Assembly (NCBI GenBank): GCA_016235595.1
Contig: JACRJX010000038.1
Location: forward strand, 53,603-117,602
Direction: 5' to 3'
Length of the DNA: 64,000 bases
From: Verrucomicrobiota bacterium
GTDB lineage: Bacteria; Verrucomicrobiota; Verrucomicrobiia; CAIQCK01
Of the stretch, positions 25,077 through 35,213 are shown piece by piece (position 1 is the first letter of the stretch; the number at the start of each line of letters is the position of its first letter). A program made the position numbers and the translations under genes. Below the pieces are notes generated by a model. It saw nothing but the letters and a program-made list of their open reading frames with translations. It did no database searches and was not told the origin of the DNA.

Positions 25077-28000
25077 CTACTCCACCGGACCCGGCCGCGG
25101 GATGCGGGGCGCGGTCTTGATCTTTGGACGGATGGCGAGCCACTCGACCCCCTGAAACACCGGGTCATCTTCAGCGCGCACTTCCTCATCGCCGCGATAG
25201 GGGCACATCGTGTCCACCCAGCAGATGAGCCGCTGCAAGCTGATGTCATCCACGCGCACACCGTGGTGTTTGCCGCCGGAAACTTTTTCGATCAACCGGC
25301 TGGAATACGATAGACGCGCCATGGGTTTCGGCGTGCGGTAGGCCGCCGGGTCAACTTTCTCATAACCTTCCACCAAGATCGTGTCAGCGATGCCGAAGCC
25401 GGGAGGACTGACCTTCGGCAGCTCATAGGCTTTGCCCCACGTCGGTTTGCCGATGAGCGTGAAATACGTCTCGTCCCAATCGAGGAAACCCGGCCGAAAG
25501 GTGAAGTCGAGCGTCTTGCGCGCCTCGCCATTGCCTTCGTGGCAGCGCGCGCAGTATTTGTCGAGCACGGGCCGCACGTAACGCGTGTAACTAACGGTGG
25601 TGTCGGTCCACGGCGGGGGTGTGATGGCGCGCGGATGTTTTGCGAGCGCCAGCGAGTGCGCGTCGCCGGCGGGCGCTTTGCTGTGCGACTCGTGGCAGCC
25701 GAGGCAGCCGCGATACTCGCCGGGCATCACGTTGGCAAAGCTGCGCATCGTCTGCAACGCGCGCTGGCGTTCATCAAGCAGCTGGAAATGCAACGACAGG
25801 CCTGCCGGCGCTTGGAACGCCACCGAGCCGTCCGGCTCGATCGGCACGGTGCCGAGCACTCGCTTGACACCCTCCGATTGCACCGCCGAGACGACGGGGC
25901 CGGTCGAGAGGTAGGGCCGCTTGTGCCAGTAGGTGTAGGTCTTCGGCTCGATGTGAATCACGCGGAGGAACTTCGCTTTCCCCTGCAATCCGGCGGGCGC
26001 GCCTTGGTAGACATTGTTGCTGAAAATGACTCCATGCTCCGGCTGCTGCCGGTCGTTCTTCGAAGGCCACGCGACGCGGTCGGCAATGACCGGCGGCAAT
26101 GGACGCGCCTTCAGCGGCATGGCGTGGAAGATGTTGTGTGTCCCTTCGTAGATCAGTTCGCGATTGCCGTCGGTGTCCATCAGGTAGAGCGCGAACTTCT
26201 CGCCACGTTTGGCCGAAACGATGAAGTCGCGTTCGCTCAATGGATATGGCGAGTAGTAAGCCGTGAAATTCCCGCTGCGATGGTAGCGCGGTGATTCTGC
26301 GGGATCCACCGGGCCGTTGCCGCATTCGGGCCACGTCACGTCGGCGGTGACCTTCGCGAGGCCGTGCGGGAAGTTGAAGCCTTTGTCGGGATCGATGATG
26401 CCAACCGAGCCGGCAAACCAATTGTGATGCGCGCTGCCGGTCATCATCACGCGCCGGCTGCCGGGGATGGCGCGCGCGTCCTTGACCACGTCGGGCCAGA
26501 CGCTCTGGTTGCCCCAGAACATCTGCACCTGCGTCCCGTCGGGATTGACGGTCCAGAGTTTTTGCGCGCGCCAGAGCGGTTTGTCGGTGTATTCCCAACG
26601 CGTATAGACGACGCGGCCATCGTTCATCACTGACGGCAGGTAGTCCGGCTCGTTGTTGCTGGAAATGAAATACATGTTGCCGCCGTCGCGGTCGCAGCGT
26701 GTGAGCACAAATGCGTTGGTGGGCGGCATGCAGCGCACGTAAGAGTGGCCGCGCGTGGTCGAGAAGACGATGTGGCCGTCGGGCGTGTAAATCGGATCGA
26801 GGTCGTCGAATTCGCCATCGGTGATCTGGCGCAACCCGGTGCCGTCGGCATTGATCTCGTAAAGGTGAAATGATTTCTCGTTGTGCGGTTTGAAGCAGAA
26901 CACGATGCGCTTGCCGTCGAACGACACATCCGGCCGCCAGAACGAACCGTGGAGTGGCAACTGCGGCATGAGTTGCGCGAGTTTCCCGTCCGGCGCGAGA
27001 CCGCTGAGCACCAGCAGGCGCGCGCCTGGCACTGCCATGTAACCGAGCCGATGCCGTGTCTCGTGCTGCCACTCCTTGCCAGATGGGAAGGGCATGTCCA
27101 CGAAGAGCATCTTGTCGAAGTCCAAGACGGGGTTCTTGAACATGACGCGTCGTTTGATTTCGCGAACTCGGAAATAAGTCGCCGTCGAAGGCTCCGCCTT
27201 TTCAAGTTCTGCCAGTTCCTTCGGCACATCCGCGCCTGTGCGCGCCGCCAATTCGCGTGTCCACTTGATTTCGTCCTGAATCCGTTCCGCCGTGGGCTTG
27301 CCGTCGGCCTGGAACAGCCAGTCACGCTCCAACATCTCGCGCGCTTCAGCCGCTGTGAGGTTGCGCGTCTCCGGAGTCTGCGGCGTCACGTAGGGTGCCA
27401 CCGCTTCCTGCACTTGCGGACGCCAGACGATATGCCGGCCAGCCTCGAACATCAGCTCGATCCACTCCGGCGAGAACTGCGCCGCGTCGCCGCGTGCCTT
27501 CAGCGCCGTGAACTTCTTCTCAATCACAGCTGCCTCATCCCATTTCTTCTGATCGTCGGCAGTCTGCTTTTTCCGCTGGGCGTCGGTCAGAGGCTTGTAT
27601 TCTGTCAGCATCTCCACCAGCCGGGCCGTCACTTCGACATGAAACTCATTGCCTTTCGAGCGGAAATAGCTGCCTGGATTGGCAAGAGTCCAGAGCTGGA
27701 ACTGTTGGCACTCTTCCGGGTAATCCGCCCGCAGCCGCTGGAGCAGCACTGCCGTGACCTTCGCATCAAGCCGCACTCCTTTTTCGGCCACATTGCGGCG
27801 CGTGCCGGCCAGCGTCTCGGCAAACGATTTGCCACGCGCATAGACCGCCTTGACCAGCGCCTGCGCCGTTCCCGACGAGCGCGCGAGTGCCTCAACGCCG
27901 TTGCGATAGAGCCGCCTGACTTCGTCTCCCGTCAACGCGTCGGCATAGATGCGCAGTTCGTCCATCTGGCCGCGTAAGCATTCGCCGCCATTGCTGGAAC

Positions 28001-28610
28001 CGATGCTGCCGGACGCCGAGCCGCCTGCTGAAACGGCACCGGGCCGTCCAAACGCCCCGATTTGCGCGCCGTCCAGATACACGCGCATGGTCTCCCCATC
28101 GAAAGTCGCCGCGGCATGATGCCACAAGCCGTCAGCCACCTGGGCCGGTTCAATCTTCGCGTCGCACTCGGTGTAGCCGTTGATGTTGAGACCGAGGGAA
28201 AGGACGTGGCCGTCTTCTTGAAACGAGAACAACACCCGCTGCCCACCGTCCTCCTTGCGGAAAATCTCGTTGTAGCGGTCAAACGCCGCTGGCTGGACCC
28301 ACACACTGAACGACATCTTCGCCAGCTTTCCAAAAGCCGGCTTCTCACCACATCGCAACAAGTGGCGGCCTGAGAATTTCAATCCGCCGTCGAACACGCC
28401 CGCCACTCGTTCAAAACCCGCCGCCCCCCGCTCCGCCGTCGCATCGCAGCCGTTGCCGCTCGCGTCGCGGCAGACATCGCCCATAGTTTCATCGAACGTC
28501 CAGTGAGCGATCAGCGGCTTGTCGAGTTTGAGCGCCTCGACGGATTCTCCAACAGTTGGAAGCATTGCCCACGTGGTCAAAACCAAGAGTGCCATCATTC
28601 TCGTCTTCAT
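25077..28610 (-). CDS. LamG plus TolB-like propeller, di-heme c protein (HzsA-related), paralog 1
   Basis: A 1177-residue exported protein. After the signal peptide (1-20) a LamG/concanavalin domain spans about 30-220 (LIAHWTFDETMGDVCRDASGN, KMSFSVWVQPAAFDRYNEIF). A helical stretch follows, then a TolB-like propeller (FDGKRIVFCFKPHNEKSFHLYEINADG, YTPDGHIVFSTTRG). Two c-type heme motifs follow, CLGCH (969-973) and CARCH (1020-1024), with first cysteines 51 residues apart. The propeller plus two CXXCH arrangement is that of the HzsA/HZS_alpha superfamily; nothing implies hydrazine chemistry, and HzsB/C are absent. The start at 28610 has GGAGAG upstream and begins the signal peptide. It lies 248 bp below operon A, with its own AT-rich upstream region. 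Confidence 0.83.
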   Translation of the reverse strand: MKTRMMALLVLTTWAMLPTVGESVEALKLDKPLIAHWTFDETMGDVCRDASGNGCDATAERGAAGFERVAGVFDGGLKFSGRHLLRCGEKPAFGKLAKMSFSVWVQPAAFDRYNEIFRKEDGGQRVLFSFQEDGHVLSLGLNINGYTECDAKIEPAQVADGLWHHAAATFDGETMRVYLDGAQIGAFGRPGAVSAGGSASGSIGSSNGGECLRGQMDELRIYADALTGDEVRRLYRNGVEALARSSGTAQALVKAVYARGKSFAETLAGTRRNVAEKGVRLDAKVTAVLLQRLRADYPEECQQFQLWTLANPGSYFRSKGNEFHVEVTARLVEMLTEYKPLTDAQRKKQTADDQKKWDEAAVIEKKFTALKARGDAAQFSPEWIELMFEAGRHIVWRPQVQEAVAPYVTPQTPETRNLTAAEAREMLERDWLFQADGKPTAERIQDEIKWTRELAARTGADVPKELAELEKAEPSTATYFRVREIKRRVMFKNPVLDFDKMLFVDMPFPSGKEWQHETRHRLGYMAVPGARLLVLSGLAPDGKLAQLMPQLPLHGSFWRPDVSFDGKRIVFCFKPHNEKSFHLYEINADGTGLRQITDGEFDDLDPIYTPDGHIVFSTTRGHSYVRCMPPTNAFVLTRCDRDGGNMYFISSNNEPDYLPSVMNDGRVVYTRWEYTDKPLWRAQKLWTVNPDGTQVQMFWGNQSVWPDVVKDARAIPGSRRVMMTGSAHHNWFAGSVGIIDPDKGFNFPHGLAKVTADVTWPECGNGPVDPAESPRYHRSGNFTAYYSPYPLSERDFIVSAKRGEKFALYLMDTDGNRELIYEGTHNIFHAMPLKARPLPPVIADRVAWPSKNDRQQPEHGVIFSNNVYQGAPAGLQGKAKFLRVIHIEPKTYTYWHKRPYLSTGPVVSAVQSEGVKRVLGTVPIEPDGSVAFQAPAGLSLHFQLLDERQRALQTMRSFANVMPGEYRGCLGCHESHSKAPAGDAHSLALAKHPRAITPPPWTDTTVSYTRYVRPVLDKYCARCHEGNGEARKTLDFTFRPGFLDWDETYFTLIGKPTWGKAYELPKVSPPGFGIADTILVEGYEKVDPAAYRTPKPMARLSYSSRLIEKVSGGKHHGVRVDDISLQRLICWVDTMCPYRGDEEVRAEDDPVFQGVEWLAIRPKIKTAPRIPRPGPVE

Positions 28611-28644
28611 TCGGTTTTCTCTCCGATCACCATTCCCAGCCACG

Positions 28645-28690
28645 CTCATAAGTCTTTGGGGCGCTGTTTTATTACCGAAATACTATTTGA
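28645..28690 (-). promoter_or_regulatory. AT-rich promoter region with weak PocR-type element
   Basis: A sharply AT-rich patch in an otherwise GC-rich window, 35-80 bp upstream of the start at 28610. It contains CTCA, TTTGGGG and TGTTTTA in the same order as the operator at 55142-55178, with 16 rather than 15 bases between CTCA and TGTTTTA, and CGAAATACT, which also occurs at 55179-55187. This looks like a diverged third copy. Confidence 0.35.
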
Positions 28691-28858
28691 TAAATAAAAT
28701 GCCGCCCGCCGTGATGCAAGGCAATTTTTTGCACCGCCGCTGGATTTTGAGAACCCGGATTGTCTTGCGTGTCGGCCTCAAGGTTCGACAGCCCGCAACC
28801 GTCACCGTAACGAGACTTGCGAGCACGGGCCACCGTCTCAAGCACTACGAGCGTCGCC

Positions 28859-30232
28859 TCACTTGGACTTGCTCGCGTCTTTGTCGACCGCAAGTCGCGA
28901 GGACGGAGCATGCACTACGAAGCTGCCGATACCCAGCGTGCCGCCTTCGGGAATGAGGGTCAACGTATGCGGTCGATTCGCACAACCTTGCACGAGCAGC
29001 GTGTGCGTCCCGGCAGGTGCCGGCTCGTAGACACGGGCAAATAGCGGGTACGAACGCCAGGTCACTTTGAAACCTTCAGGCAACGTCGCCTTCTTGTAAC
29101 CCAACGTCCAGCCAATCTGCCAATCGGATGGCTCGATGACCACACGCCGCGAACGGGAGACGAATCGTTCCGTGTTCCACCCCTCGCCGTCTTCGCCGGT
29201 CACGCTGCCTTGCACTTTGAAGTGGATCTTCTTGCCGTCCGGTGTCGAGTCGGGCAGGCAGGTCAGAGTCCAGTCCTCCTCCACCAACGGCTGCTCGAAC
29301 GCGATGTTGTTAATGGCCGGCATCCAGATTTTCGCCGGACCAACACTCGGCCGGGAGATCGCCCATAGCTCTTTCATACCGTCCATGGGCTTGCCGTCCA
29401 GCAGCACGGTCGCCTTGGCACCTGACGCGCCGGTGCCGTCAGAGACCGCCAGCACGCGGTTCCCTGTGAACCGCAGTGTGAGCTGGCCACCGGGGCCGCG
29501 CGTCACCTCTGGTCCGTTGGCCGCGAGGGTTGTAATTGTGCCGGCTGCTGTCGGGTTGTCGCCCAACTTCGGCGCGCGCACCAGTTCTTCACCGATCAGC
29601 TTGGCGTAGAGGTCGAGCCCCTTGGGATTGAGATGCACCGTATCGGAGAGCATATCCTTGACCGCAATCCCGTTGGCCGCCAGATGCTTGCGCCACTTCT
29701 CGCGCAGATCGATCAACATGCAGTCATACTTGGGCGCAACGGCGCGGATCAGCACCGCCCTTTCGTCGTGTGTCGTGTTGATTTGGTCGGGTTTGTCCTT
29801 CGAGACGATGTTGAGGTGGCTGGTCCAGATGACGATTTCGGCCGACGTGCGCTCGCGCACGCGTTTCACGATCTCCTCGTATTTGTCCATCGGCCCATAG
29901 ACATGGAAGAACAGCAGGTCGGGATACCACGGATAGAGATCGTGATCTGCCGTGCGGATGAGGACGCTGGACACGTAACCGCCGATGGCCGCATTGCGAA
30001 ACTCGAACTTCACGGTGGGATACCGCTCTTCAAGCTGCTTCTGCACGATCTTCGTCCACGGCTGCGCGGTGATGGACTGTCCGTAGAACAGCACCCGCAC
30101 GTGCGCGGGATTCTCCGCCGTCGAGGCTTCCAGTGATTTCATCGTTCGCTGGATGAACGCCACCGACGGGTTCTCCGCCGCCGTCGCAACGAACGCCACC
30201 GCCATCGTCATGGTCAGAAACAGATTTCTCAT
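28859..30232 (-). CDS. Secreted SGNH/GDSL hydrolase (carbohydrate esterase-like)
   Basis: A 457-residue exported protein with signal MRNLFLTMTMAVAFVATAAE. The SGNH fold is indicated by the nucleophile block VLFYGQSITAQPW, the oxyanion Gly block FRNAAIGGYVSS and the catalytic Asp/His block DTVHLNPKG. The third block reads FHVYGPMD, so its Asn is not obvious. The C-terminal 200 residues are beta-rich, possibly an added binding domain. Of two in-frame ATGs (30238, 30232) the second has the better distance to AGAGG. Last gene of operon A, 56 bp behind the GH5-like gene. Many such enzymes remove acetyl groups from plant polysaccharides; that role is inferred. Confidence 0.82.
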   Translation of the reverse strand: MRNLFLTMTMAVAFVATAAENPSVAFIQRTMKSLEASTAENPAHVRVLFYGQSITAQPWTKIVQKQLEERYPTVKFEFRNAAIGGYVSSVLIRTADHDLYPWYPDLLFFHVYGPMDKYEEIVKRVRERTSAEIVIWTSHLNIVSKDKPDQINTTHDERAVLIRAVAPKYDCMLIDLREKWRKHLAANGIAVKDMLSDTVHLNPKGLDLYAKLIGEELVRAPKLGDNPTAAGTITTLAANGPEVTRGPGGQLTLRFTGNRVLAVSDGTGASGAKATVLLDGKPMDGMKELWAISRPSVGPAKIWMPAINNIAFEQPLVEEDWTLTCLPDSTPDGKKIHFKVQGSVTGEDGEGWNTERFVSRSRRVVIEPSDWQIGWTLGYKKATLPEGFKVTWRSYPLFARVYEPAPAGTHTLLVQGCANRPHTLTLIPEGGTLGIGSFVVHAPSSRLAVDKDASKSK

Positions 30233-30288
30233 TCTCATTTCCTCTTGTCTTGGCTGAAAGAATTCCCAGCGCCTCATTGATCACCTAT

Positions 30289-32931
30289 CTATCGGACGGC
30301 GATCTCATACCAAACGGTCTCATACTCCGGTTTGAAGACAATCTTCGAACCTCCCCCTTCCGCCTTCTCGACGGGGACTTCCTTCTTCCGATTCCCGCTC
30401 GGATCGAGCGCGAAACACTGGGTCTTGGCTGGATCGGCAGGCAAAGTGATCGTGGCTGGGATGCCTTCGACACAGACGGGTCCTTCACCCCATTTGTCGC
30501 GGATGGTGATCGCATCGCCCCCCAGCTTCTCGATGGTCATGCCCTTGTTCTCCGAGACGCCGGTGGCCGCCACGAGGATGTTGGCAGGCCGGCCCGACTC
30601 GCCGAATCCAGTGGCGTGTCGCGAAACGAGCGAGATGGTGGCCCAATCGAGACGCGTCCGACCGACCGCGAGCGTGACTCCGCCGAGTTTGATCGTCCGC
30701 CCCTTCGGAAAGCCCGTGAAAAGTTTCGTGTCGGCTGTATTGATCGTCAGGTAACCGGCTTTCGGCTGCTCCACGTTCCACGTCAACTCGCCGGTGTCGC
30801 TGACGAACACTTTCTGGTCGGCGGGTATCTTCTCCACGGTCGCCGGATCGGTGCCGAGTTTGCCCGACAGATCAACACCCGTCTTGTGGAGCAAAGTCAG
30901 CCGCGAATCGAAGCCGAGCGAGGCGATGCCGATGTTGACCGCTTTGGTTCTCGTCAGGCGATCGAAATACGCGGGGTAATCCATCGCACCCACGATCGCA
31001 GACTTCGCCTCCCGAACATCACCACGCAGGAAGATGGCCGCGCAGGCCGGGAAATGCGCCAGGACATCAGTCCGGGCAATCATATCGAAATAACGTGGAT
31101 TGATGTTCGGCTCGAAGTTGGGATGGTGATTGTAGGTGTATTCGAACACGCCGTCCCAGCCTTGCAGCCGGCCATAAGCGCAAAGCATCGACTGGCCCTC
31201 CGCGCCATACTGGTTCGGGAATGGATGATTGTATTCGCTGACCGTGTAGGGTTTGCCGAGGACGCGGCTGCCGGCCAGTCCCTTGATGCAGTCCAGCGAG
31301 TTGACCATCGAGTCGTTGGATATCTGCCAGTTATAGCGGTCGTGCAGCAGGTCGGCGCCGCTCGGATGACGCCAGTAGGAATGATGATCAATGTAATCGA
31401 GTTCCGTCTGGACGTGGGCGGGGCTGTAACCGAGCTGCGTCCCGGAAATGACCGACCTGACCTTCAACTCGCGCTTGAGGTAGTCCGACAAGCCGACCCA
31501 GTATTTGCGCTCGGTGTCCACCATGAACTGGTAGAAATCGCGAACGGCTTGCGGCGGCGCGTAGCTACCGACCTTGATGGTGGGAATCGCACCGTCCTCG
31601 AGCCGCTTGGCCGAGTCGAAGTCACTCTTCGCCCCGCTCTGGAATGAGAGTTCGGCAATCTCATACGTGCCAGTCTTGAAGCGGGTCAGTTGGAACTGCG
31701 CCTTGTCGGAGTCGTCGGCAGCATTGAATGCATAGCAGAACGTTTTCCAGAAGGAACCGACTTTGATCGTCTGATGCACGCCCAACGACCGCCAGCCGCT
31801 CTTCGTGTCCGCCACGGCCATGCCAAGCGAAGCGTCTGGGGTGCCTTTCGCGCAGCGGATCTTGAATAACAACGTGTAGAGTTGATCCTTCCTGACCGAC
31901 AGATTCCGGAACAATTTGGGGAAGAATTCGTTGCCGTCCCGCGTAACAACGATCTTCAGGACGCCATCACCTGCGCTGCATGTGGCTTGCGCCGAACCGA
32001 GCGCGAAGATCCAGCGCTTGCCGTCCATGGCCAGCGACTGCTTGAACTTTCCCTCGGGAATCTGCTCGTCACGCAGGGGTTCCGGGGTCCACTTCCACGC
32101 CGCGACCAGAGCCTCCGTTGACGCGTATTTCTTGCGCAGCCAATCGTTCCACTGCTTGCGGAACTCGCCCGCGTAAGGTTCCGGCAGCTTGTCTATCCCG
32201 CCGCTATGATAAACCTGGAACAACGCGTTCTCGTTGTTCAGTTCGACCACCGCGACGCATGGATCGTCGGTGTAGGCAAGCTGGGTGTACGGATTGACGT
32301 GCGTGAGCAACTTGCGGGCGTATTCTTTTTGCAGCTCGATCATGCGTGGTTCGAAGTTGTCGAGGCCTTTGTCAAAGCCGGGCCGCTTCTCCTTGTCCGT
32401 AAATCCGTCGCGTTCATCCCACCAGCGTCCGACGTGAAGGTTCATGTCCACGTAGATGCCCCGTTTCTTAAACGCCGCGATCATGTAGTCAAGCCGCTCC
32501 ACCTGGGCAGGATCAAACTTGCGCTGCGTAGCCGGATCGTCGGCGATGATGCCCAGCCATTTCCAATACGTGTCCATGTGATGCAGCCGGACGCAGTTGA
32601 TGCCGAACCGGGCGAGCCGGGCCGCCAGCCGATCGGCCTGCTCGTGCGTCGGGAAATTCGCCGGGCCGGTGAGGTTCGTCGCGTGAAGCCGGACCGGACC
32701 GGCATCGTTCACGAACCGTCCGTTCTCCACCCGGATGAAGCCGTGTTTCCCGGCTGGCGCGTCGAGCAGGTGTGCCACGCTCGAAGCGTTCTCCGGCCCG
32801 TCGTAAGAGATCAAAAACGGAAACAGCGGTGGTAACTCTTCAGCCGCCGTCAGCGTCAGGGCGGATGCGGTCAGCATGAGACTCAAAAGCGACGCGCCCG
32901 AAGCGCACCGATGGATGATCTTCCACGTCAT
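30289..32931 (-). CDS. Large secreted GH5-like (clan GH-A) glycosidase
   Basis: An 880-residue exported protein (signal CASGASLLSLMLTASALTLTAAE). The N-terminal half is a clan GH-A TIM barrel: FGINCVRLHHMDTYW, acid/base Glu in VVELNNENALFQ and the nucleophile in KPYTVSEYNHPF. A carbohydrate-binding-like insert (about residues 290-450, LRDEQIPEGKFKQSLAMDGKRW onward) splits the barrel, and beta domains follow to the C-terminus. The true start is the ATG at 32931, which overlaps the stop of the preceding gene by four bases (ATGA) and has GGAG upstream; the frame is open much further but the extra sequence is not protein-like. Part of operon A and translationally coupled to its neighbour. Confidence 0.85.
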   Translation of the reverse strand: MTWKIIHRCASGASLLSLMLTASALTLTAAEELPPLFPFLISYDGPENASSVAHLLDAPAGKHGFIRVENGRFVNDAGPVRLHATNLTGPANFPTHEQADRLAARLARFGINCVRLHHMDTYWKWLGIIADDPATQRKFDPAQVERLDYMIAAFKKRGIYVDMNLHVGRWWDERDGFTDKEKRPGFDKGLDNFEPRMIELQKEYARKLLTHVNPYTQLAYTDDPCVAVVELNNENALFQVYHSGGIDKLPEPYAGEFRKQWNDWLRKKYASTEALVAAWKWTPEPLRDEQIPEGKFKQSLAMDGKRWIFALGSAQATCSAGDGVLKIVVTRDGNEFFPKLFRNLSVRKDQLYTLLFKIRCAKGTPDASLGMAVADTKSGWRSLGVHQTIKVGSFWKTFCYAFNAADDSDKAQFQLTRFKTGTYEIAELSFQSGAKSDFDSAKRLEDGAIPTIKVGSYAPPQAVRDFYQFMVDTERKYWVGLSDYLKRELKVRSVISGTQLGYSPAHVQTELDYIDHHSYWRHPSGADLLHDRYNWQISNDSMVNSLDCIKGLAGSRVLGKPYTVSEYNHPFPNQYGAEGQSMLCAYGRLQGWDGVFEYTYNHHPNFEPNINPRYFDMIARTDVLAHFPACAAIFLRGDVREAKSAIVGAMDYPAYFDRLTRTKAVNIGIASLGFDSRLTLLHKTGVDLSGKLGTDPATVEKIPADQKVFVSDTGELTWNVEQPKAGYLTINTADTKLFTGFPKGRTIKLGGVTLAVGRTRLDWATISLVSRHATGFGESGRPANILVAATGVSENKGMTIEKLGGDAITIRDKWGEGPVCVEGIPATITLPADPAKTQCFALDPSGNRKKEVPVEKAEGGGSKIVFKPEYETVWYEIAVR

Positions 32932-35213
32932 TTTGGTTTCTCCTCCTTCGTTTTCTCCAGCAGTAAGGGCGGAACGGCCAGACGCTGCCACTCGTGCGTG
33001 ATGGTCAGGAGTGTCTTTGGCACGTCTCCCGACAAGCCTTGAAGCACGCCACGGGTTTTCCCGTCCGTTCCCGTCACGAACGCCAGGTCCGCGCGCTCCG
33101 GCAATGCGATCTCCAGCCCGTCTGTCTTGAGGGTCTTCAGGCCGCCCGCCGCCAACGCCGCAACTCTGCCATCTGCCGCGAATCGGATCGCAACCACGCC
33201 GACTGCATCGACTGTAACTGTATGCCCGCGCCACGTGAATGTCTCCTTGATCGGGTCCCCCGCAGGGTCCTTGCTCCCCGCGATCCGAACGTATGTCCCG
33301 TCCGTGAGTGCACTGTGCCCCTCCGTCGGTGGTGCGGCGTGCTCCACGCTGTCGTCCTGTCCCCAACCCTTGAGCCGCTCCGACCAACCCGTGACGCGTG
33401 CCACGCCGGCCTCGCCAAGAAACCGCGCCACCGCCTCCGCACACGTTCTGTCATCTGCACACTTGCGGAGGTTTCCGGCCAGACGCGCCGTCCCGTCCAG
33501 CGGACGCGCCGCGAAATCCCGCGTCCAGTCGCCGACCAGAAACACCGCGCTCTTGCCGCGAGCCGCGCGGACGAAGAACTCCAACTCATCCTTGTCCCCA
33601 AACTCGGGCTGGTAGAGCACGACCGCGCGGTAGCGCTGCGGTCCGAGGCAGACGAACCCGTCGCCGTCAATCCGCAGCGCGGACGCGCCGACGAGACTGG
33701 AGGGCATCAGGTCTGTCGGATAACCTTCCGCGCATAACGCGGATGCGATCTCCAACCCGACCCGGTTATAGGACGGCCCGGCCCAGTTCATCGCGCAGGC
33801 GTGACCAAAAACCACCGCCGCCGGACAATCGAGCGGCGCACGTGTGATGAAGTCGAGCATTCGCAGACGGCTCATGCCAATCATGAACCGCTGTCGCAGC
33901 AGGGTCAGCCGCCGCTCATCGGAGGGCATGTCGCGACGTGGATAAAGCTGATGAATGTTGAGCCGCCCGCCGCTCAACGCATCCGCCCAAAGTTCCCGCG
34001 CATACGAATCCGGTTTCGGCGCGTAGTACTGGTTATACCAGATCGGGTAGCCCCAGCGCTTGGCCAGCGATGTGCGGCACGGATACGGCGTGGACTCGTC
34101 GGACTGCCCGATGTCGCGCCTGGCCTCCCACCAGTCCAGGCCGTTCTTGCGAAACTCCTGCGATCCCGGATACGGAACCCATGTGGGATGGGTCACCACG
34201 AACGCCGCGGGGCCAAACGCTTCTTTGCCGGCACGGTAGTAGTCGTTCTCAATCGCCGCGTTGCGTTCACGGCAGAGCTTCCGGTAGCGGTTGATGGCGG
34301 TCTGGCGTTCACGCTCCAATCCTTTCTCGCCGGCAAACATCAGCAGTGTGTCGCGCACAAGGTCGCGCCCACCCGAGCGTTCGGCGTAGGTTTGTGCCAA
34401 GGCTTTCGAATACCAGTAGCGGTCGTGCGCGGGGTTGCCCGTGTGATCCGGCGGGAACCCCCACTCGTCCTTCATCACCCCGGCCAGCGGCAGGCCGGCA
34501 TACTGCCGGACGATCTCTCGCTGGAACGCGAGCAGATGCGGCGCGAACACGTCAGGCGTGAGATAGGTGTGCGCGACAACGACGCATGCGTAACGTCCGG
34601 ATCCGGACGGAACCGTCACTGTCAGCTTGCGGGGGCCGTCGGCGACTGCGCGGACACCGTCGCCCGTCACGTCACGCACCGTGGCAGGATCGATGCCGTC
34701 CGCCCCCCGCGCGAAAGCATAGATTCGCACCAGACGCGTCGCGAGACACTGGTATGGGGTCACATTACCCGTCATGTGGTCGTTCAGATCCCTGCCCTCG
34801 AAGGCCACCTCTGCCGCGCCGTCTGGCGGCAGTTCCACGTTCTTGAGAACCAATTCCTCCTGCAGTTCGTCTGGATGGCGTTCGCGGAAGGTGCGCCGCG
34901 CCAGCCGGACATCGAGGTCAAAAGCCATCTTGAACCCCAGCGAGTTCGCATAGTGCGCCGCCTTTCCGACCTGGTCGTGAACGAGCGGGTCGGTGATCTC
35001 TGTCCGCAGGGTGGTTGTAAACAGGGTGTATGGAGAATGCGCGGCAGCCACATCCAGAAATGATTTGTAGCCCTCCGGCTCCGGCCCATCAACCTTCCAA
35101 CTGAACATGGCGGGAATCGGCGGCCACTCCTTGCCCACAGGCCGCACGGGTGTCTCCGCTGCGCACATCCCGGCACAAAAGACCGCAATCAGGACCGCAT
35201 GGCCGTGTCTCAT
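32928..35213 (-). CDS. Secreted TIM-barrel glycosidase-like protein, unassigned family
   Basis: A 761-residue exported protein with signal MRHGHAVLIAVFCAGMCAAE. I do not recognise the family with certainty. The first 480 residues look like a TIM barrel (KMAFDLDVRLARRTF, GVMKDEWGFPPDHTG with a possible catalytic acid, WDADALSGGRLNIHQLY-like helices). Residues 480-640 resemble the amidotransferase-like domain seen in GH42 beta-galactosidases (PAAVVFGHACAMNW, RAVVLYQPEFGDKDELEFF, SAVFLVGDW). A small beta domain closes it. Start and stop both lie in ATGA overlaps with neighbours, and GGAG lies 5 bases before the ATG, so it belongs to the tight core of operon A. Role in glycan breakdown is inferred. 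Confidence 0.7.
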   Translation of the reverse strand: MRHGHAVLIAVFCAGMCAAETPVRPVGKEWPPIPAMFSWKVDGPEPEGYKSFLDVAAAHSPYTLFTTTLRTEITDPLVHDQVGKAAHYANSLGFKMAFDLDVRLARRTFRERHPDELQEELVLKNVELPPDGAAEVAFEGRDLNDHMTGNVTPYQCLATRLVRIYAFARGADGIDPATVRDVTGDGVRAVADGPRKLTVTVPSGSGRYACVVVAHTYLTPDVFAPHLLAFQREIVRQYAGLPLAGVMKDEWGFPPDHTGNPAHDRYWYSKALAQTYAERSGGRDLVRDTLLMFAGEKGLERERQTAINRYRKLCRERNAAIENDYYRAGKEAFGPAAFVVTHPTWVPYPGSQEFRKNGLDWWEARRDIGQSDESTPYPCRTSLAKRWGYPIWYNQYYAPKPDSYARELWADALSGGRLNIHQLYPRRDMPSDERRLTLLRQRFMIGMSRLRMLDFITRAPLDCPAAVVFGHACAMNWAGPSYNRVGLEIASALCAEGYPTDLMPSSLVGASALRIDGDGFVCLGPQRYRAVVLYQPEFGDKDELEFFVRAARGKSAVFLVGDWTRDFAARPLDGTARLAGNLRKCADDRTCAEAVARFLGEAGVARVTGWSERLKGWGQDDSVEHAAPPTEGHSALTDGTYVRIAGSKDPAGDPIKETFTWRGHTVTVDAVGVVAIRFAADGRVAALAAGGLKTLKTDGLEIALPERADLAFVTGTDGKTRGVLQGLSGDVPKTLLTITHEWQRLAVPPLLLEKTKEEKPK

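Noticed and set aside
30289..33444. Open frame extending the GH5-like gene upstream to 33444
   Set aside because: The extra residues are Gly/Arg-rich shadow translation of the preceding gene; the ATGA overlap, GGAG site and signal peptide place the start at 32931.
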